Source: [Clostridium] viride DSM 6836 (GTDB taxonomy: Bacteria; Bacillota; Clostridia; Oscillospirales; Oscillospiraceae). From it: a stretch of 64,000 nucleotides of DNA. The translations under genes and the position numbers were made by a program. Below the pieces are notes generated by a model, which saw nothing but the letters and a program-made list of their open reading frames with translations, made no database searches and had not been told where the DNA came from. The DNA lies in the NCBI GenBank assembly GCA_000620945.1, contig JHZO01000005.1, positions 270,949-334,948 on the forward strand, written 5' to 3'. Position 1 is the first letter of the stretch. The number at the start of each line of letters is the position of its first letter. Shown here in pieces: positions 29,980-38,243 of this stretch.

Positions 29980-30714
29980 TTACATGGCAAGGCCACCGTC
30001 GACACGCAAGACTTCGCCGGTGATGTAGGATGCTGCCTCGGAAGCTAAAAACGCAGCGGCGTTTGCCACATCGTCCGGGCTACCTAAACGAGCAAGGGGA
30101 ATGGAAGTGGCTAAGGCGTTTTCGGAGTCCAGATTCTCGGTCATTTCCGTCTGGATGAAACCCGGAGCAATGGCATTGCAGCGAATGTTGCGCGCAGCCA
30201 GCTCACGGGCTACCGACTTCGTCAGGCCAACAAGGCCCGCCTTGGAGGCAGAATAGTTTGCCTGCCCAGCGTTGCCCATCAGGCCGGAGACGGAGGTAAT
30301 ATTGATGATCGCGCCGCGTTTGGCTCGAATAAACAGTGGAGTAAGGTGGCGAATCATATGGAAGGCACCCTTTAAGTTGGTGTCTAGGACGGCATCAAAC
30401 GCATCTTCCTGCATGGTTGCAATGAGGCCGTCCCGGGTGATGCCTGCGTTGTTAACCAGGATGTCGACTTTGGAAAAATCGGCCTTCACCTTAGCAACCG
30501 TTTCCTTGCAAGCGGCAAAGTTGGATACATCGCAGCGATAGACTTCTGCACGGACTCCCAAAGCACGACATTCCTGGGCGACGGCCTCGGCGGCGGCATC
30601 GCTGGAGGCATACAAAAGGGCGAGATCCGCACCTTCCTTGGCAAACTTCAAAGCAATGGCTCGCCCGATCCCTCGGGACGCGCCGGTGATGAGGGCAACT
30701 TGCTGTTTTAACAT
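29980..30714 (-). CDS. fabG: 3-oxoacyl-ACP reductase
   Basis: Short-chain dehydrogenase of 244 aa: GASRGIGRAIAL for NADPH binding, NNAGITRDGL, and the catalytic YSASK. ATG 30714 (MLKQQVALITG) overlaps the fabD stop and has AAAGGAG upstream. Confidence 0.98.
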   Translation of the reverse strand: MLKQQVALITGASRGIGRAIALKFAKEGADLALLYASSDAAAEAVAQECRALGVRAEVYRCDVSNFAACKETVAKVKADFSKVDILVNNAGITRDGLIATMQEDAFDAVLDTNLKGAFHMIRHLTPLFIRAKRGAIINITSVSGLMGNAGQANYSASKAGLVGLTKSVARELAARNIRCNAIAPGFIQTEMTENLDSENALATSIPLARLGSPDDVANAAAFLASEAASYITGEVLRVDGGLAM

Positions 30715-31625
30715 GAGCGAAACTCCTTTACCGCTGTGCTGACATCCTCGCCGGTTCCGATGCAGAAGCAACGAGCCGTGGCATCAATCTTTCGAATGAG
30801 GCCGGAGAGGACATTGCCGGGGCCGACTTCGAAAAAGGTATCCACCCCGTCGGCAAGCAGATTGCGAACAATGGTTTCCCAGCGCACGGGGTTTTCAATT
30901 TGACGAGCCAGGAGGGTACAAATGTCCTCGCCGTAAGGCTCGCCCGTGTAGTTGGAATAGATGGGAATGGAGGGTGCGGCGAAGGAATAGTTCTCTAAGA
31001 GTGCCCCAAACTGCCGGGCTGCCTCCGACATAAAGACGGAGTGGAACCCGCCGCGCACCTTCAGTGGGAGCGCACGACCGCCTGCAGCCTTGACCGCGGC
31101 AGAGAAGGGTTCCAACTGCTCCCGCAGACAGGCAATGGTAATTTGCCCAGGGCAATTAAAGTTCACCGGATAGACCTGTGAAAACTGAGCACACAAGTCT
31201 TCCACCGTTTTGGTGTCCAATTTCACCACCGCAGCCATGGCCGTGTCGGCACGTTCCGCATCGGCCTGCATCAGTTCCCCGCGGCGTGACACCAGGGCAA
31301 AGCCGTCAGAGAGGGAAAGAGCACCGGAAAAACAGAGTGCCGCCACCTCGCCCAGCGAAAAGCCCGCAACCAGGTCAGGCGAAATTCCGGCATCTTGGAG
31401 GGCAGCGGCAGCAGCAAGCTCGCAAGCAAATAGGCAGGGTTGTGTGTTCCGGGTCTCGGCCAAGTCCTCGGCGGTACCGTGGAAGCAGAGATCCAGAAGC
31501 CCGGGGCGCAAGGATTCGAGCGTATCCATCAGGGCTTTGCTTGCAGGATTGGTCTGGTATAAGTGTTGGCCCATCCCAGGCTGCTGAGCCCCTTGCCCGG
31601 GGAACACAAAGGCTACTTTACCCAT
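30708..31625 (-). CDS. fabD: Malonyl-CoA:ACP transacylase
   Basis: Loads malonyl groups on ACP. The 305-aa protein starts with the conserved FVFPGQGAQQPGMG and has the nucleophile in GFSLGEVAAL. It overlaps fabK by 13 bases. Confidence 0.98.
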   Translation of the reverse strand: MGKVAFVFPGQGAQQPGMGQHLYQTNPASKALMDTLESLRPGLLDLCFHGTAEDLAETRNTQPCLFACELAAAAALQDAGISPDLVAGFSLGEVAALCFSGALSLSDGFALVSRRGELMQADAERADTAMAAVVKLDTKTVEDLCAQFSQVYPVNFNCPGQITIACLREQLEPFSAAVKAAGGRALPLKVRGGFHSVFMSEAARQFGALLENYSFAAPSIPIYSNYTGEPYGEDICTLLARQIENPVRWETIVRNLLADGVDTFFEVGPGNVLSGLIRKIDATARCFCIGTGEDVSTAVKEFRSC

Positions 31626-32557
31626 GCGGATGCTCCTTTCAAGAGAGGTTCGGCTTGCTCACACAGTTCACGAACAATGTCAGCGGCAGGCTGTGCGCGA
31701 TTGACCATACCGGCAACCTGTCCGGCCAGGAAGCAACCATTCTGCAAATCGCCATCCCGGGCAGCAAGAGCCAGCTTGCCCACGCCCATTTCTTCTAAGG
31801 CTTCATCCGAAATATCGGAGTATTCGGCCTGGAAGAGGCTGCGGGAAAGGGGGGTTTTCAGACTGCGCACAGGGTGACCAAGGCGTTTTCCTGTTGTAAT
31901 TGTTGCCAGGTCATTGGCTTTTAAGATTTTTTCTTTATAGTTGGGGTGGATGTTGCATTCCTCTGCCACTAAAAAGCGGGTTCCCACTTGTACTCCACAA
32001 GCGCCCAGCATCAAGGCAGCGGCTACACCGCGTCCATCGGCAATGCCACCGGCGGCAAGAACGGGGAGGTCGGTTACGTCGCAGACTTGGGGAACCAACA
32101 CCATGGTAGACAGCTCACCAATGTGACCGCCGCTTTCGCCACCTTCGGCGATTAAAGCGTCGGCACCAAGGCGGGTCATTAACTTCGCCATGGCCACCGA
32201 AGGGACCACAGGAATGACCCGAATGCCAGCATCTTTCCAATCTTTCATATACTTGGACGGATTTCCGGCTCCTGTTGTCACCACCGCCACCTTCTCTTCC
32301 ACAACCACCTTTGCCACTTCGTCGGCAAAGGGACTCAGAAGCATGATGTTCACCCCAAACGGCTGTTTGGTGAGGGAAGCAGCAATCTGAATCTGTTCTC
32401 TTACATAAGCTCCGGGAGCATTTCCGGCGGCAATAATGCCAAGGCCGCCGCCGTTTGAGACAGCAGCGGCCAGATGTCCGTCTGAAATCCATGCCATGCC
32501 GCCTTGAAAGACCGGGTATGTAATCCCCAAAAGCTCACAAAGCTTTGACTTGATCAT
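31613..32557 (-). CDS. fabK: Enoyl-ACP reductase II (FMN-dependent)
   Basis: Last reduction of each elongation cycle; the triclosan-insensitive FMN type found in streptococci and Clostridia. The 314-aa TIM-barrel has FQGGMAWISDGHLAAAVSNG and the FMN-binding EGGESGGHIGE. It follows acpP by 3 nt. No fabI is present in the window. Confidence 0.96.
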   Translation of the reverse strand: MIKSKLCELLGITYPVFQGGMAWISDGHLAAAVSNGGGLGIIAAGNAPGAYVREQIQIAASLTKQPFGVNIMLLSPFADEVAKVVVEEKVAVVTTGAGNPSKYMKDWKDAGIRVIPVVPSVAMAKLMTRLGADALIAEGGESGGHIGELSTMVLVPQVCDVTDLPVLAAGGIADGRGVAAALMLGACGVQVGTRFLVAEECNIHPNYKEKILKANDLATITTGKRLGHPVRSLKTPLSRSLFQAEYSDISDEALEEMGVGKLALAARDGDLQNGCFLAGQVAGMVNRAQPAADIVRELCEQAEPLLKGASAWVK

Positions 32558-32560
32558 GGC

Positions 32561-32785
32561 TTACTCCTGGCACTTTGCTTCCACAAAGCGAACCAGATCA
32601 CCAACGGTTTCTACCTTTTGATCCAGCTCGATCTCACGACCGATGGTGTCTTCCAGATTCATCAGAAGTTCAACCGTGTCGAGAGAGTCGATACCAAGCG
32701 CCTGGAATGTGGTATCCATTGTAATTTCGGAAACATCGCAGTCATTGTGCTCTGCGATCAGCTTAGCAATTGCTTCATAAACCAT
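32561..32785 (-). CDS. acpP: Acyl carrier protein
   Basis: A 74-aa ACP with the phosphopantetheine serine in GIDSLDTVELLM. ATG 32785 (MVYEAIAKL) has GGAGG 8 nt upstream. It is the first gene of the operon and sits directly behind the promoter and palindrome. Confidence 0.97.
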   Translation of the reverse strand: MVYEAIAKLIAEHNDCDVSEITMDTTFQALGIDSLDTVELLMNLEDTIGREIELDQKVETVGDLVRFVEAKCQE

Positions 32786-32828
32786 GGAAAATACCTCCAA
32801 AAATGAGTGAATTCATATACAAAATTAA

Positions 32829-32857
32829 GCGGCAGGTTATCACTGATAACCTGCCGC
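32829..32857 (-). promoter_or_regulatory. 29-bp palindrome over the acpP transcription start (putative operator)
   Basis: Arms GCGGCAGGTTATCA and TGATAACCTGCCGC match perfectly around one central base. The site begins one base after the -10 box, so it would cover the start of transcription and block initiation when bound. The neighbouring TetR-type regulator is the obvious candidate; this is inference. There is no T-run after it, so it is not a terminator. Confidence 0.8.
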
Positions 32858-32858
32858 C

Positions 32859-32887
32859 ATTATAAACAGCACGTAGAGCTTTGTCAA
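32859..32887 (-). promoter_or_regulatory. Consensus promoter of the acpP-fab-acc operon
   Basis: TTGACA (32882-32887), 17-bp spacer, TATAAT (32859-32864) on the minus strand: a full sigmaA consensus. Confidence 0.93.
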
Positions 32888-32907
32888 TAGTTGTTTTTTG
32901 CCGAAGC

Positions 32908-33483
32908 TTAGGGTAAATCAAATTCGCGAATGATGGCTCGGCGGACATATTCAATGTTTTCCTCCGTATACTCCATTTCGTTGTTGTCAAACATGAGAGC
33001 GGCGCCATAAATCAGAGAGCGGATGACATAGAGCTTAAAGTTCATGACTTCTTTTGGAATCTTAGCAATCTCACAGTACCGATAGACCAAGGTTCGTGAG
33101 GTGTTGGTCAGTCGCAGGCGTAGAGCCTTGTACTGCTGATCAAGATCGGGGTTTTTCAGCATAATAATCGACCGGAAGTGCGAATTTTCGACTAAAAACT
33201 CCACATATCGAATGGAAATTTCCACAAGCTGCTGCCGCAAGTCGTCCGGATACCTTGCGATGACTGCGGGGATGTAGGACTCCCACTCATCAATCACATG
33301 CTCAATGATGCTCGCAATGAATTGCGTCTTGTCTTCGAAATGTTTATAGGGTGCGGCACAGGAAAGGCCACAGGCAGTGGCTACTCTGCGGACGGAAAAG
33401 TCTTGGATCCCATGCTGGTTCAGCTCCGAAAGGCCATGTTGGATTAGTTTTTCTCGCACGTTCAGGTTGGATTCTGTCGCCAT
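32908..33483 (-). CDS. TetR/AcrR-family regulator next to the fab operon
   Basis: A 191-aa protein with an N-terminal TetR helix-turn-helix (FSVRRVATACGLSCAAPYKHFEDKTQF split over residues about 29-55) and a helical ligand domain. It lies upstream of acpP on the same strand with a strong promoter and palindrome between them. Likely role: control of fatty-acid synthesis in place of FabT or FapR; inferred from position only. GGAGGAGG lies before ATG 33483. Confidence 0.88.
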   Translation of the reverse strand: MATESNLNVREKLIQHGLSELNQHGIQDFSVRRVATACGLSCAAPYKHFEDKTQFIASIIEHVIDEWESYIPAVIARYPDDLRQQLVEISIRYVEFLVENSHFRSIIMLKNPDLDQQYKALRLRLTNTSRTLVYRYCEIAKIPKEVMNFKLYVIRSLIYGAALMFDNNEMEYTEENIEYVRRAIIREFDLP

Positions 33484-33512
33484 GTGTCATCGCCTCCTCC
33501 TCGGTGTGTTGC

Positions 33513-33590
33513 ATTTTTTTGTCTTTTATGCCATGATGTAAGCAAGTAAGAGCATCATAGCATCAAAGTTCCCAAATAAAAAGACAAAAT
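33513..33590. repeat. AT-rich inverted repeat flanking the tetR upstream region
   Basis: ATTTTTTTGTCTTTTAT (33513-33529) and ATAAAAAGACAAAAT (33576-33590) are near-perfect inverted copies about 46 nt apart, with one indel. They bracket the likely tetR promoter region. Meaning unknown. Confidence 0.5.
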
Positions 33591-33688
33591 AATATGAAAT
33601 CGGGAAAAGTGTTTGATCTAAGAAACAAGTAGTTCCTTAAATTGTATGTTTTGCAATTTCTTTCAATTTATGAGGAGGAAAAGAAACT

Positions 33689-34195
33689 ATGACCGTATTG
33701 GAAGCAGCAGAACGGCGCTGGTCCGTGCGAGAGTATGCGAATCGTCCGGTGGAAGATGAAAAATTGGAGCGTATCCTACGTGCCGGGTGGCTGGCACCCA
33801 CCGCAAGCAATGAGCAGCGCACCAAAATTATAGCCGTCACCGATCCAGAGCTTCGCCAGCGCTTGGTCGATGCTTGTGAAGATCAGGAATTTGTGGGGCA
33901 AGCTCCCGTTGTCTTAGTCACCTGTGCGGATCAGGATCGTACGATGATCTGCGGACAGTCGGCGCGGACCATGGACTGCGCCATTGCCATGTCCTTTATG
34001 CGCTTGCAGGCCATTGAGGAGGGCTTGCAGGGGTGCTGGCTTGGCTGGTTCCATTCGGAGCAAGTGCGGGAAATCTTGAATATCCCACCAGAGTATGTGG
34101 TGGTTGCCGTCACCCCCATTGGGTACCCTGCTTATCCGGGCGAGCGCTCGGAGAAGAAGCCCATGGAGGATGTGGTGGTCTATAATCGCATGTAG
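33689..34195 (+). CDS. Nitroreductase-family FMN oxidoreductase
   Basis: A 168-aa nitroreductase-fold protein: ERRWSVREYANRPVEDEKL for FMN phosphate binding, GWLAPTASNEQ, and PIGYPAYPGERSEKK near the C-terminus. AGGAGGAAAAGAAACT precedes ATG 33689. The substrate is unknown. It is transcribed away from the TetR gene. Confidence 0.9.
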   Translation: MTVLEAAERRWSVREYANRPVEDEKLERILRAGWLAPTASNEQRTKIIAVTDPELRQRLVDACEDQEFVGQAPVVLVTCADQDRTMICGQSARTMDCAIAMSFMRLQAIEEGLQGCWLGWFHSEQVREILNIPPEYVVVAVTPIGYPAYPGERSEKKPMEDVVVYNRM

Positions 34196-34212
34196 GTTCA
34201 CCGCACATAAAA

Positions 34213-34246
34213 ATCCCAGCCTTCCTCTAGACAGGAAGGCTGGGAT
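34213..34246. terminator. Bidirectional terminator
   Basis: A 14-bp perfect stem (34213-34226 with 34233-34246) lies between the convergent nitroreductase and small lipoprotein genes. Confidence 0.85.
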
Positions 34247-34263
34247 AAAGCGATGTCTGGGGT

Positions 34264-34509
34264 TTAGTTGATGGCGGCGCCACCACCACTCGTCCCGTCT
34301 GGGTTCGTATAGTGGAAGGTGGCATTTCCCTGTTCGTCTCGTCCGGTGGTGACGGTTGCACCTGGCTGAAGACTGCCATCCTGTTGTGCAGTTTGAATCA
34401 TCTCTTGTGCATTTTTTTGCGCTTTGGCTTCCTCGCTGCTTGTCTTGCAGCCGGAAAACAGGCAGAGCATCAAGCAGAGAGCGAAGAGCAGGGAAAGAAT
34501 TTGTTTCAT
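34264..34509 (-). CDS. Small lipoprotein of unknown function
   Basis: An 81-aa protein. The signal peptide ends in the lipobox CLFSGC; the mature part is short and hydrophilic (AKAQKNAQEMIQTAQQDG, then GRDEQGNATFHYTNPDG). ATG 34509 has GGAGG 5 nt upstream. No recognised domain. Its start is preceded by a 14-bp palindrome. Confidence 0.75.
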   Translation of the reverse strand: MKQILSLLFALCLMLCLFSGCKTSSEEAKAQKNAQEMIQTAQQDGSLQPGATVTTGRDEQGNATFHYTNPDGTSGGGAAIN

Positions 34510-34530
34510 GGCGACCTCCTCGTGCATTAA

Positions 34531-34544
34531 GTGTATTAATACAC
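34531..34544. repeat. 14-bp perfect palindrome upstream of the small lipoprotein
   Basis: GTGTATTAATACAC, 22 nt before the lipoprotein start, where a promoter would lie. It could be an operator; the short length limits confidence. Confidence 0.4.
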
Positions 34545-34587
34545 GTATCATAAGCCCAAGGAGAGAAAAATGCAAGGAATTCTTTCC

Positions 34588-34626
34588 AAAAAAACGCTCC
34601 CGCAGGTTTTCCTGCGGGAGCGTTTT
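34588..34626 (-). terminator. Terminator of the alcohol dehydrogenase gene
   Basis: A 16-bp perfect stem with loop TTTT (34591-34606 with 34611-34626), followed by seven Ts on the minus strand. Confidence 0.92.
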
Positions 34627-34644
34627 GATGTTGTAAGAAGAAAA

Positions 34645-35799
34645 TTACTTTACGTACATAGCCTTCTTGTACAGCATTTCGATATCCTTCACGGTGGAGG
34701 ATCTGGGGTTGACCAGGACGTTGCCGCTCTTCATTGCGTCAGCAGCCATAGCGGGGATCTTATCCTCGGTAACGCCGACATCAGCCAGGCAAGCGGGGAT
34801 GCCCAGGTCAGCGTTCAGCTTGCGGATTTCGTCAACCAGCATCATGGGAACGAAGTCAGCGCCTGCATCCTTGCCGGTCACATACTTGTAAACCTTAGCA
34901 TATCTGCCTTCATCAGCCAGAGCATTGTACTCCAGGATGGTGGGCATCAGCACTGCGTTAGCAACACCGTGGGGGGTGTGGAAGAACGCAGAAACAGGGT
35001 GGCTCATAGCGTGAATGTTGCCCAGTCTTGCGAATGCGAAAGCAACACCTGCGAAGGTGGAGCCCAGCATCATAGCGCAAGCAGCAGCCTCGTCCTTGCG
35101 GTTAGCAACGAAACGACGGATGTTAGCACCGATCAGCTCCATAGCCTTCTCGCCCATAGCGTCGGTGAAGGGAGTAGCAGCGGTGTTGATGTAAGCTTCC
35201 AAAGCGTGGATGAAAGCGTCAATGCCGCAAGCAGCTGCAATGGAGGGAGGAGCGGTCATGATGAGCTCGGGATCCAGCACAGCGTACTTGGGGGAGATTT
35301 CGGGAGACAGGACGGACAGCTTGTAGTTTCTAGCCTCGTCGGTGATAACCGCAGCAACGGTCACTTCGGAGCCGGTACCAGCGGTGGTGGGGATAGCGAT
35401 CAGGGTGTCGATGGGGCCGGGAACCTTGCCAACGCCTTCGTAGTCGGTAACCTTGCCGCCGTAACGAGCAACAACGCCAACAACCTTAGCAACGTCCATG
35501 GGGCTGCCGCCGCCGAGAGCCAGCATGGAGGTAGCGCCGCACTCTGCATACAGCTTACCGCAAGCTTCAACAACATCGGTGGTGGGGTTGGGAACGACGT
35601 CCAGGTACTCGTTGTACTTCAGGCCAGCTTCCTCGATGATAGCCTTAACCTTGCCAACCACGCCGATAGCCTCGAGGCCACGGTCGGAGATCAGCAGCAC
35701 GTTGTCAGAGCCGCACTTCTTCAAAATGTCGGGCAGCTTCTTAAGGGCGCCCATACCAAATTCGCAGTTCTGGAGAATGTTAAAATTAAAATCTTTCAT
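34645..35799 (-). CDS. Iron-containing alcohol dehydrogenase
   Basis: A 384-aa group III (Fe) dehydrogenase that interconverts alcohols and aldehydes with NAD(P)H. Nucleotide-binding GGGSPMDVAKV and TTAGTGSEVT; metal ligands in DAFIHALEAY and GNIHAMSHPVSAFFHTPHG. ATG 35799 (MKDFNF) has AAAGGA 11 nt upstream; an ATG four codons earlier touches that site. Its codon choice is strongly biased (CTG, CGT, AAG, GGC), suggesting high expression. Substrate could be butanol, ethanol or a diol; unresolved. Confidence 0.95.
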   Translation of the reverse strand: MKDFNFNILQNCEFGMGALKKLPDILKKCGSDNVLLISDRGLEAIGVVGKVKAIIEEAGLKYNEYLDVVPNPTTDVVEACGKLYAECGATSMLALGGGSPMDVAKVVGVVARYGGKVTDYEGVGKVPGPIDTLIAIPTTAGTGSEVTVAAVITDEARNYKLSVLSPEISPKYAVLDPELIMTAPPSIAAACGIDAFIHALEAYINTAATPFTDAMGEKAMELIGANIRRFVANRKDEAAACAMMLGSTFAGVAFAFARLGNIHAMSHPVSAFFHTPHGVANAVLMPTILEYNALADEGRYAKVYKYVTGKDAGADFVPMMLVDEIRKLNADLGIPACLADVGVTEDKIPAMAADAMKSGNVLVNPRSSTVKDIEMLYKKAMYVK

Positions 35800-35852
35800 G
35801 AAGTGATGCATCCTTTCCATATTCCGTTTTAAGTAAGGATTCGCGCGAGTGT

Positions 35853-35874
35853 AGATTCGTCCTTCTACGAATCT
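35853..35874 (-). other. Leader hairpin of the dehydrogenase mRNA
   Basis: AGATTCGT (35853-35860) pairs with ACGAATCT (35867-35874), directly downstream of the -10 box. It may stabilise the 5' end of an abundant mRNA. Confidence 0.5.
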
Positions 35875-35875
35875 C

Positions 35876-35905
35876 AGTATACCATTAAACTAGGCGGATA
35901 GGCAA
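35876..35905 (-). promoter_or_regulatory. Promoter of the alcohol dehydrogenase
   Basis: TTGCCT (35900-35905), 18-bp spacer, TATACT (35876-35881) on the minus strand. Confidence 0.65.
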
Positions 35906-36107
35906 GAATTTGTCCTTTTCAATTTCTCACAAGAATCTGGGCCTGTAATTGTTGGAATTGCCCAATTGAGTTCGGTAAAAATGTACATAAATGCGACAGC
36001 ACGCCAGAGAACATTGAAAAAAAGAGGATGTATTTCCCTTTTTATTATATAGTATCCAGGTGCATTTGCAGGAAAGAACGAGGCAAAAATGCTGCAAAAA
36101 GTTTTTC
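35906..36107. other. Intergenic stretch without recognised feature
   Basis: About 200 AT-rich bases between the divergent dehydrogenase and Met T-box promoters. I see no gene or RNA in it, only a weak inverted repeat TGGGC...GCCCA near 35939-35965. Confidence 0.5.
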
Positions 36108-36136
36108 TTGACAATTTACCCTGCATACGGTAACCT
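36108..36136 (+). promoter_or_regulatory. Promoter of the metNIQ T-box transcript
   Basis: TTGACA (36108-36113), 17-bp spacer, TAACCT (36131-36136). Confidence 0.7.
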
Positions 36137-36142
36137 TATTAC

Positions 36143-36436
36143 ACAAAATTGAACACCGTTTCGTAAAAGCGATGAAAAGAAGAGTAAGCAGCCGGATACG
36201 CCACAGAGAGCCCTTGTTAGCTGAGAATGGGTGCGGAAGAGACTGCTGAACATGGTCTTGGAGCGGCGGCTTCGAGGGTGCTGGGCATCTTAGGAGACGA
36301 CGGGGGCGCCCGTCATAGCGCAGGAGTATGCTAGTACTCCATAAGGCGGCGCTCGTGAGGGGGCCGTGAAGCAAGGTGGTAACACGATGTCACAATCGTC
36401 CTTGATGAAGCAGTTTCATCGCGGACGGTTTTTTGT
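36143..36436 (+). promoter_or_regulatory. Methionine T-box leader
   Basis: T-box sequence AAGGTGGTAACACG (36373-36386) is followed by a terminator (CGTCC...GGACG with GATGAA/TTCATC, 36397-36427) and TTTTTT. The base after TGG is T, matching the A73 discriminator of tRNA-Met. ATG in GAACATGGTC (36252-36254) is the likely specifier. Stem I begins near AGAGTAAGCAG. Uncharged tRNA-Met should turn on the methionine transporter downstream. The T-box core departs from the GGNACCGCG consensus. Confidence 0.9.
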
Positions 36437-36502
36437 TTTATAAAGAAACAGGGGACGGGGCGTTTTGCTCCGCAGCTTGGGCCCCTAAGGAGGCAGAACA
36501 GC

Positions 36503-37534
36503 TTGGACGATATCATTCAAATCAAAGATATGACAAAAACCTTCGGATCGGGGGACGGGGCCATTACTGCCCTCCGGGATATTAATCTGGATATCCGGCG
36601 AGGCGAAATATTTGGCATCATCGGTCTTTCCGGTGCCGGCAAAAGCACCTTGGTGCGTTGTATAAATCTCTTGGAACGGCCCACGGAAGGCAGTGTCAGT
36701 GTGGCAGGCAAGACTCTGACGGATTTATCGGAAGCAGAACTTCGCAGGGCCCGGCAATCCATCGGAATGATTTTTCAAAGTTTTAACCTGCTCATGCAGC
36801 GAACGGTTTTGGACAATGTGTGCTTCCCCTTGGAGCTGCAAAAGATGCCGAAAAGTCAGCGGCAGGAACGCGGGATGGAGCTGCTTCGTATCGTCGGTTT
36901 GGCCGATCGAGCCAACGCCTATCCGGCGCAGCTCTCTGGTGGACAAAAGCAGCGTGTGGCAATTGCCCGTGCCGTGGCGAATAACCCGCAAGTATTGCTC
37001 TGCGATGAGGCAACCAGTGCCCTTGACCCGAATACCACCCGCTCCATTTTGGACTTGATTCGGGACATTAACCGTACCACCGGTGTGACGGTGGTGGTGA
37101 TTACCCATGAGATGAAGGTCATTGAGCAAATTTGCCATCGAGTTGCGGTCATTGATAAGAGCCAGATTGTGGAGCTTGGGGATGTGAGTGAGGTCTTCAC
37201 CAGTCCGAAAAGTGACATTGCCAGGGAGCTAATCCTTCCTCGTCATGAGGATGGCAGCGAAACGGGAGTGATTCCCCAGCTGGTGGGAACGAAGGTCATC
37301 CGCGTGGTCTTTAACGGTGGCACCGCATACGAACCTTTGATTGCCTCCCTTGCCATCGATTGTGGGATTAAGGTAAACATTCTTGGAGCGGACACCCGAA
37401 ACATCGATGGGAAAGCCTTTGGCTCCATGCTCCTTGGACTCCCCCATGACCCTTTGCAGGCCGCACGAGCCATGGCGTATATCCAAGATAGACAGGATGT
37501 TGTTGCGGAGGAGGTGCCAGATTATCATGCCTGA
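36503..37534 (+). CDS. metN: Methionine ABC transporter, ATP-binding protein
   Basis: Energises uptake of D/L-methionine. 343 aa with Walker A GLSGAGKST, LSGGQKQRVAIARA signature and LLCDEATSALD, plus a C-terminal NIL (ACT-like) domain (about 260-340) that binds methionine and inhibits transport. It starts at TTG 36503, 9 nt after AAGGAGG. Confidence 0.97.
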   Translation: MDDIIQIKDMTKTFGSGDGAITALRDINLDIRRGEIFGIIGLSGAGKSTLVRCINLLERPTEGSVSVAGKTLTDLSEAELRRARQSIGMIFQSFNLLMQRTVLDNVCFPLELQKMPKSQRQERGMELLRIVGLADRANAYPAQLSGGQKQRVAIARAVANNPQVLLCDEATSALDPNTTRSILDLIRDINRTTGVTVVVITHEMKVIEQICHRVAVIDKSQIVELGDVSEVFTSPKSDIARELILPRHEDGSETGVIPQLVGTKVIRVVFNGGTAYEPLIASLAIDCGIKVNILGADTRNIDGKAFGSMLLGLPHDPLQAARAMAYIQDRQDVVAEEVPDYHA

Positions 37535-38243
37535 GTTATTCACCGTAAGCCCTGAAATGCTGAAAATCTTGCCCACCTTTCCACAGGAGATTTGGGAGAC
37601 TCTGTATTCCACCCTCTTTTCCACCTTCTTTGCCTATGTGATTGGTTTGCCACTTGGCATTCTTCTGGTGGTGGGTGAGCGAGACGGCATCCTTCCTCTC
37701 CCTCGCTTTTTGATGAAGTTCATCAACGCGATAGTTAATATCATTCGTTCGATTCCGTTCCTTATTTTCATGATGATGATTCTTCCTCTGTCCTTGATCA
37801 TTTTGGGGACACGCATCGGAACCGTAGCCTCCATTCCGCCCCTCATCATTGCGGCGGCTCCCTTTGTGGCTCGTATGGTGGAAAGCTCCCTCCGTGAGGT
37901 GGACAAGGGGGTCATCGAAGCGGCCCAGGCCATGGGCTGCTCTCCTATGCAGATTATTTTTAAAGTCATGTTGCCGGAAAGCTTACCTTCTCTACTGTCC
38001 GGTGCAACCATTGCACTGACCACCATCCTAGGTTATGGTGCCATGGCAGGTGCCATTGGTGGCGGTGGCCTGGGTAAAGTGGCCATCAACAGTGGCTACT
38101 ACCGAAATTGGCCCGACATTATGTTGCTGGCCGTCATTCTGCTCATTCTCCTCGTTCAAATCTTCCAGTCAATCGGTAGTTGGTTGGCTGTGAGATCTGA
38201 TAAAAGACTAACGAACACCAAGAAAGGAAGATTACGAAAATGA
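37527..38243 (+). CDS. metI: Methionine ABC transporter, permease
   Basis: A 238-aa permease with five or six hydrophobic segments and the EAA loop (EAAQAMGCSPMQIIFKVMLPE). The start ATG 37527 (MPELFTVSPE) overlaps the metN stop by 8 bases, behind GGAGGTG. An earlier in-frame TTG lies deep in metN and is rejected. Confidence 0.97.
   Translation: MPELFTVSPEMLKILPTFPQEIWETLYSTLFSTFFAYVIGLPLGILLVVGERDGILPLPRFLMKFINAIVNIIRSIPFLIFMMMILPLSLIILGTRIGTVASIPPLIIAAAPFVARMVESSLREVDKGVIEAAQAMGCSPMQIIFKVMLPESLPSLLSGATIALTTILGYGAMAGAIGGGGLGKVAINSGYYRNWPDIMLLAVILLILLVQIFQSIGSWLAVRSDKRLTNTKKGRLRK

Noticed and set aside
34570..35832. A 420-codon open frame on the plus strand, antisense to the whole alcohol dehydrogenase gene
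   Set aside because: It is the mirror of a gene with strong codon bias, starts inside the terminator, has no ribosome binding site and encodes a low-complexity Ser/Val/His/Asn product.
35906..35960. A Rex-like site (TTGTGAGAAATTGAA, minus strand) upstream of the dehydrogenase promoter
   Set aside because: Only one half fits the TTGTTAANNNNTTAACAA-type consensus; too weak to call.
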